Shown here: positions 7,384 to 9,743 of the stretch, piece by piece | Layout: every line of letters starts with the position of its first letter | How positions within the stretch are numbered: the stretch's first letter is position 1 | Source of the DNA: Rikenellaceae bacterium | GTDB taxonomy: Bacteria; Bacteroidota; Bacteroidia; Bacteroidales; Rikenellaceae | Direction: 5' to 3' | DNA length: 9,743 nt | NCBI GenBank assembly: GCA_021203585.1 | Contig: JAJQAW010000057.1 | Location: 1 to 9,743 of the forward strand | Translations under genes and position numbers: made by a program | Notes under the pieces: model-generated | What the model was told of the DNA's origin: nothing | The model's input: only the letters and a program-made list of their open reading frames with translations | Databases searched by the model: none

Positions 7384-9631
7384 TTACCGGCAATTCAAAG
7401 CGCTTCCTGCTTTGAACCATTTAATTTGCAGGTCGTTGTAGCTGTGATTTACCCGGATGCGGTCTCGGGTGCCGTCGAGGTGGGTAATTTCCAATACCAG
7501 CGGATTGCCGGGGGCGAAGGAAGCCAGATCGAGCACCTGGAATCGATCCCCTTCCCGGATTTTGTCGTAATCGGCTTTATCGGCAAAGGTGACGGCCAAC
7601 ATCCCCTGCTTCTTGAGGTTCGTTTCATGGATGCGGACGAAGGATTTCACCAGTACCATTTTCACATTCAGAAAACGAGGTTCCAAAGCCGCGTGTTCCC
7701 GGGAAGAACCTTCTCTATAATTCTCTTCGGCCACCACAACCGAAGAGATGCCCCGGGCTTTATAAGCTTTGGCTACGGAAGAAACTTTGTCGTACGAACC
7801 GGCCAGGGAATTGAGCACCGAATTGGTCTGTTGATTGGCATGGTTAACGGCGCCCATGAGCAAATTGTCCGAAATATTTTCCAGATGACCGCGGAAACGA
7901 AGCCAGGAACCGGCCATGGAAATATGGTCCGTAGTACATTTTCCCTCCGCCTGGATCAGCAGCGGCATGTCGGTGAAATCGGCCGGATGGTAGGGTGCAA
8001 AGGGTTGCAGCACCTGTAGGCGGGGGGATTCCGGGTTAATCCGGATTTCTACGGAGGAGCCGTCCGCTGCCGGAGCCTCGTAACCGGTATCCTCTACGGC
8101 AAAGCCGCGGGGAGGCAATTCTGTTCCTTGCGGTTCTTCCAGTTGTACCCGTTCTCCTTTTTCGTTGATTAGGGTTATCGGTTAAGGGGTTGAAACACAG
8201 GTCTCCGGCTATCGTCAGCGCCGTTACAATTTCCGGGGAGGCGACAAAAGCATGGGTATTCGGATTTCCGTCCGCCCGTTTGGCGAAATTGCGGTTAAAG
8301 GATTGAATAATCGAATTGCTCCGCTGCGGATCGTCGGTATTGCGGTTCCATTGCCCGATGCAGGGACCGCATGCATTAGCCATGACTACTCCGCCGATCG
8401 CCTGGAAATCGGCAATCATGCCGTCCCGTGCAGCGGTATACCGCACTTGTTCCGAGCCCGGATTGACGATAAATTGGGCCTGAACTTTTAGCCCCTTTTC
8501 CACGGCCTGACGCGCTACAGAGGCTGCACGGCTCATGTCTTCGTAAGAGGAATTGGTGCAGGAACCGATCAATCCGACCTCCATTTTCCGGGGGTATCCG
8601 TTGGTCTTTACCGCTTTTCCGAATTCCGAGATGGGATGGGCCGCGTTCGGGGTAAAGGGGCCGTTGATGTAGGGCTCCAGGGTCGATAGATCGATTTCGA
8701 TCAGCTGATCGTAATAGGAGGCGGGGTCGGCATAAACGGCCTCGTCGGCTCGCAGATGTGCCGCGATCCGGCAAGCGCCCTCGGCGATTGGCGCTCTTCC
8801 GGTGGCCCGCAAATACTCCGCCATACGCTCGTCGTAAGGGAAGATGGAACAGGTGGCGCCGATTTCAGCACCCATGTTGCAAATCGTGGCTTTTCCGGTA
8901 GCCGACAACGTTTGGGCCCCCTCTCCGAAATATTCCATAATAGCATTCGTCCCTCCTTTTACCGTGAGCAGTCCGGCGATTTTCAGGATGACATCTTTCG
9001 CGGAGGTCCAACCGTTCAGTTTACCGGTGAGTTTGATACCGAAGATTTTCGGCATTTTCAGCTCCCAGGGTAGCGCGGCCATCACATCCACTGCGTCCGT
9101 ATCGCCGACTCCGATCGCCACCATGCCCAGTCCGCCGGCATTCGGAGTATGCGAGTCGGTGCCGACCATCATTCCTCCCGGGAAGGCGTAATTTTCCAGG
9201 ACCACCTGGTGGATGATACCCGCACCCGGTTTCCAGAACCCGATGCCGTATTTATTGGAAACTTCCTTCAGGAAATCATACACTTCCCGGTTTCCCGCTT
9301 GGGCTCGGACCAGATCCTCGGCGGCGTTCTGCCGGGCCTCGATCAGGTGGTCGCAGTGTACCGACGAAGGAACGGCCACGCGCTCTTTGCCGGCAATCAT
9401 AAATTGCAGCAGGGCCATTTGCGCGGTGGCATCCTGCATGGCCACCCGATCCGGCGCAAAATTTACATAATCCTCGCCGCGTTTGTAATCGCGAATCTCC
9501 TGCGGATCGTATAAATGGGCATACAGTATCTTTTCGGAGAGTGTCAGGGGCCGGTCGAGTACCTGACGGGCGGCAGCGATTCGCGTATCGAGACGGGCAT
9601 AGATACCCTGGATTAATTCGAGGTCAAACAT
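7384..9631 (-). pseudogene. acn: Aconitate hydratase, interrupted by one frameshift
   Basis: This is the cytoplasmic [4Fe-4S] TCA-cycle enzyme that interconverts citrate and isocitrate via cis-aconitate. The reconstruction is about 748 aa, as for mitochondrial-type aconitases. Visible motifs are [14 protein letters not shown] (Asp159-Ser-His), cluster cysteines Cys358 in [10 protein letters not shown] and Cys421/Cys424 in ACGPCIGQW, and in the last domain [13 protein letters not shown] and [13 protein letters not shown], with the end [12 protein letters not shown] chose ATG 9631 (MFDLELIQ) because the homologous region begins there; an in-frame TTG at 9727 would add 32 unlike residues. The first piece reads true until about residue 485, then shifts and ends at 8036. 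The rest is in another frame from about 8174 to 7384. Removing one A of the pair complementary to 8175-8176 gives [13 protein letters not shown] and restores the enzyme. A -7-like TATATCTG lies at 9665-9658 (one mismatch, no -33 seen). Confidence 0.92.
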
Positions 9632-9743
9632 AAATCGGTTGATTTTAAAAATCAGTACAGATATAAACATTTTGTTAGGATTCCGGTGCGCTCTGCCCGT
9701 GGATTCCTGAAAAGGACCGAAATTCAACCTTTCTCCTCAGAGC

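Noticed and set aside
7426..8019. Open frame of 197 codons on the + strand inside the aconitase gene
   Set aside because: It is antisense to the conserved last domain of aconitase, with no recognisable domain or initiation context.
6531..8180. Programmed ribosomal frameshifting at the G7 run or the aconitase break
   Set aside because: No classical X-XXY-YYZ slippery heptamer with a downstream stem is evident at either site, and neither family is known to use frameshifting.
9632..9727. TTG 9727 as the start of aconitase
   Set aside because: The 32 extra residues do not resemble an aconitase N terminus, whereas ATG 9631 begins exactly where the homologous region does.

Overview
The window looks like a chromosomal segment of a Bacteroidota bacterium, most likely of the order Bacteroidales. 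The evidence is a Bacteroidota-type 'putative porin' (Porin_10 family), a start-codon context without Shine-Dalgarno motifs, a TAnnTTTG-type -7 promoter element before the exonuclease gene, a WG-repeat exported protein and an aconitase of the bacterial/mitochondrial (AcnA-like) type. Base composition is close to balanced. I cannot place it below order level. No mobile element, CRISPR array, tRNA or rRNA is visible.

Layout on the + strand: a porin cut by the left edge (1-2214); a disrupted MltF-type lytic transglycosylase lipoprotein (2285-3667) closed by a strong terminator (3733-3772); an exonuclease (3865-4440) four bases ahead of an RlmI-family rRNA methyltransferase (4445-5629), probably one operon behind a promoter at about 3813-3847; then a separate exported WG-repeat protein (5852-7271). 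A bidirectional terminator (7332-7366) separates it from a convergent aconitase gene on the - strand (9631-7384). The first two genes serve the cell envelope, the next two serve nucleic-acid processing and rRNA modification, and the last is a central TCA-cycle enzyme. Nothing suggests that they form one dedicated system.

The most striking feature is damage. Four of the six genes cannot be read straight through. The transglycosylase has a stop at codon 4, a +1 shift at a T6 run, and a second frame break near 3060-3137. The methyltransferase has one in-frame TAA at codon 270. The WG-repeat gene has a +1 shift at a G7 run. The aconitase has a +1 shift at about 8175, where the linker to its last domain begins. 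Each reconstructed protein is otherwise full length with its key residues intact, so the lesions are either very recent or sequence errors. Only the porin (as far as seen) and the exonuclease are intact. I see no convincing undescribed system here; whether the lesions are real is the question to settle.
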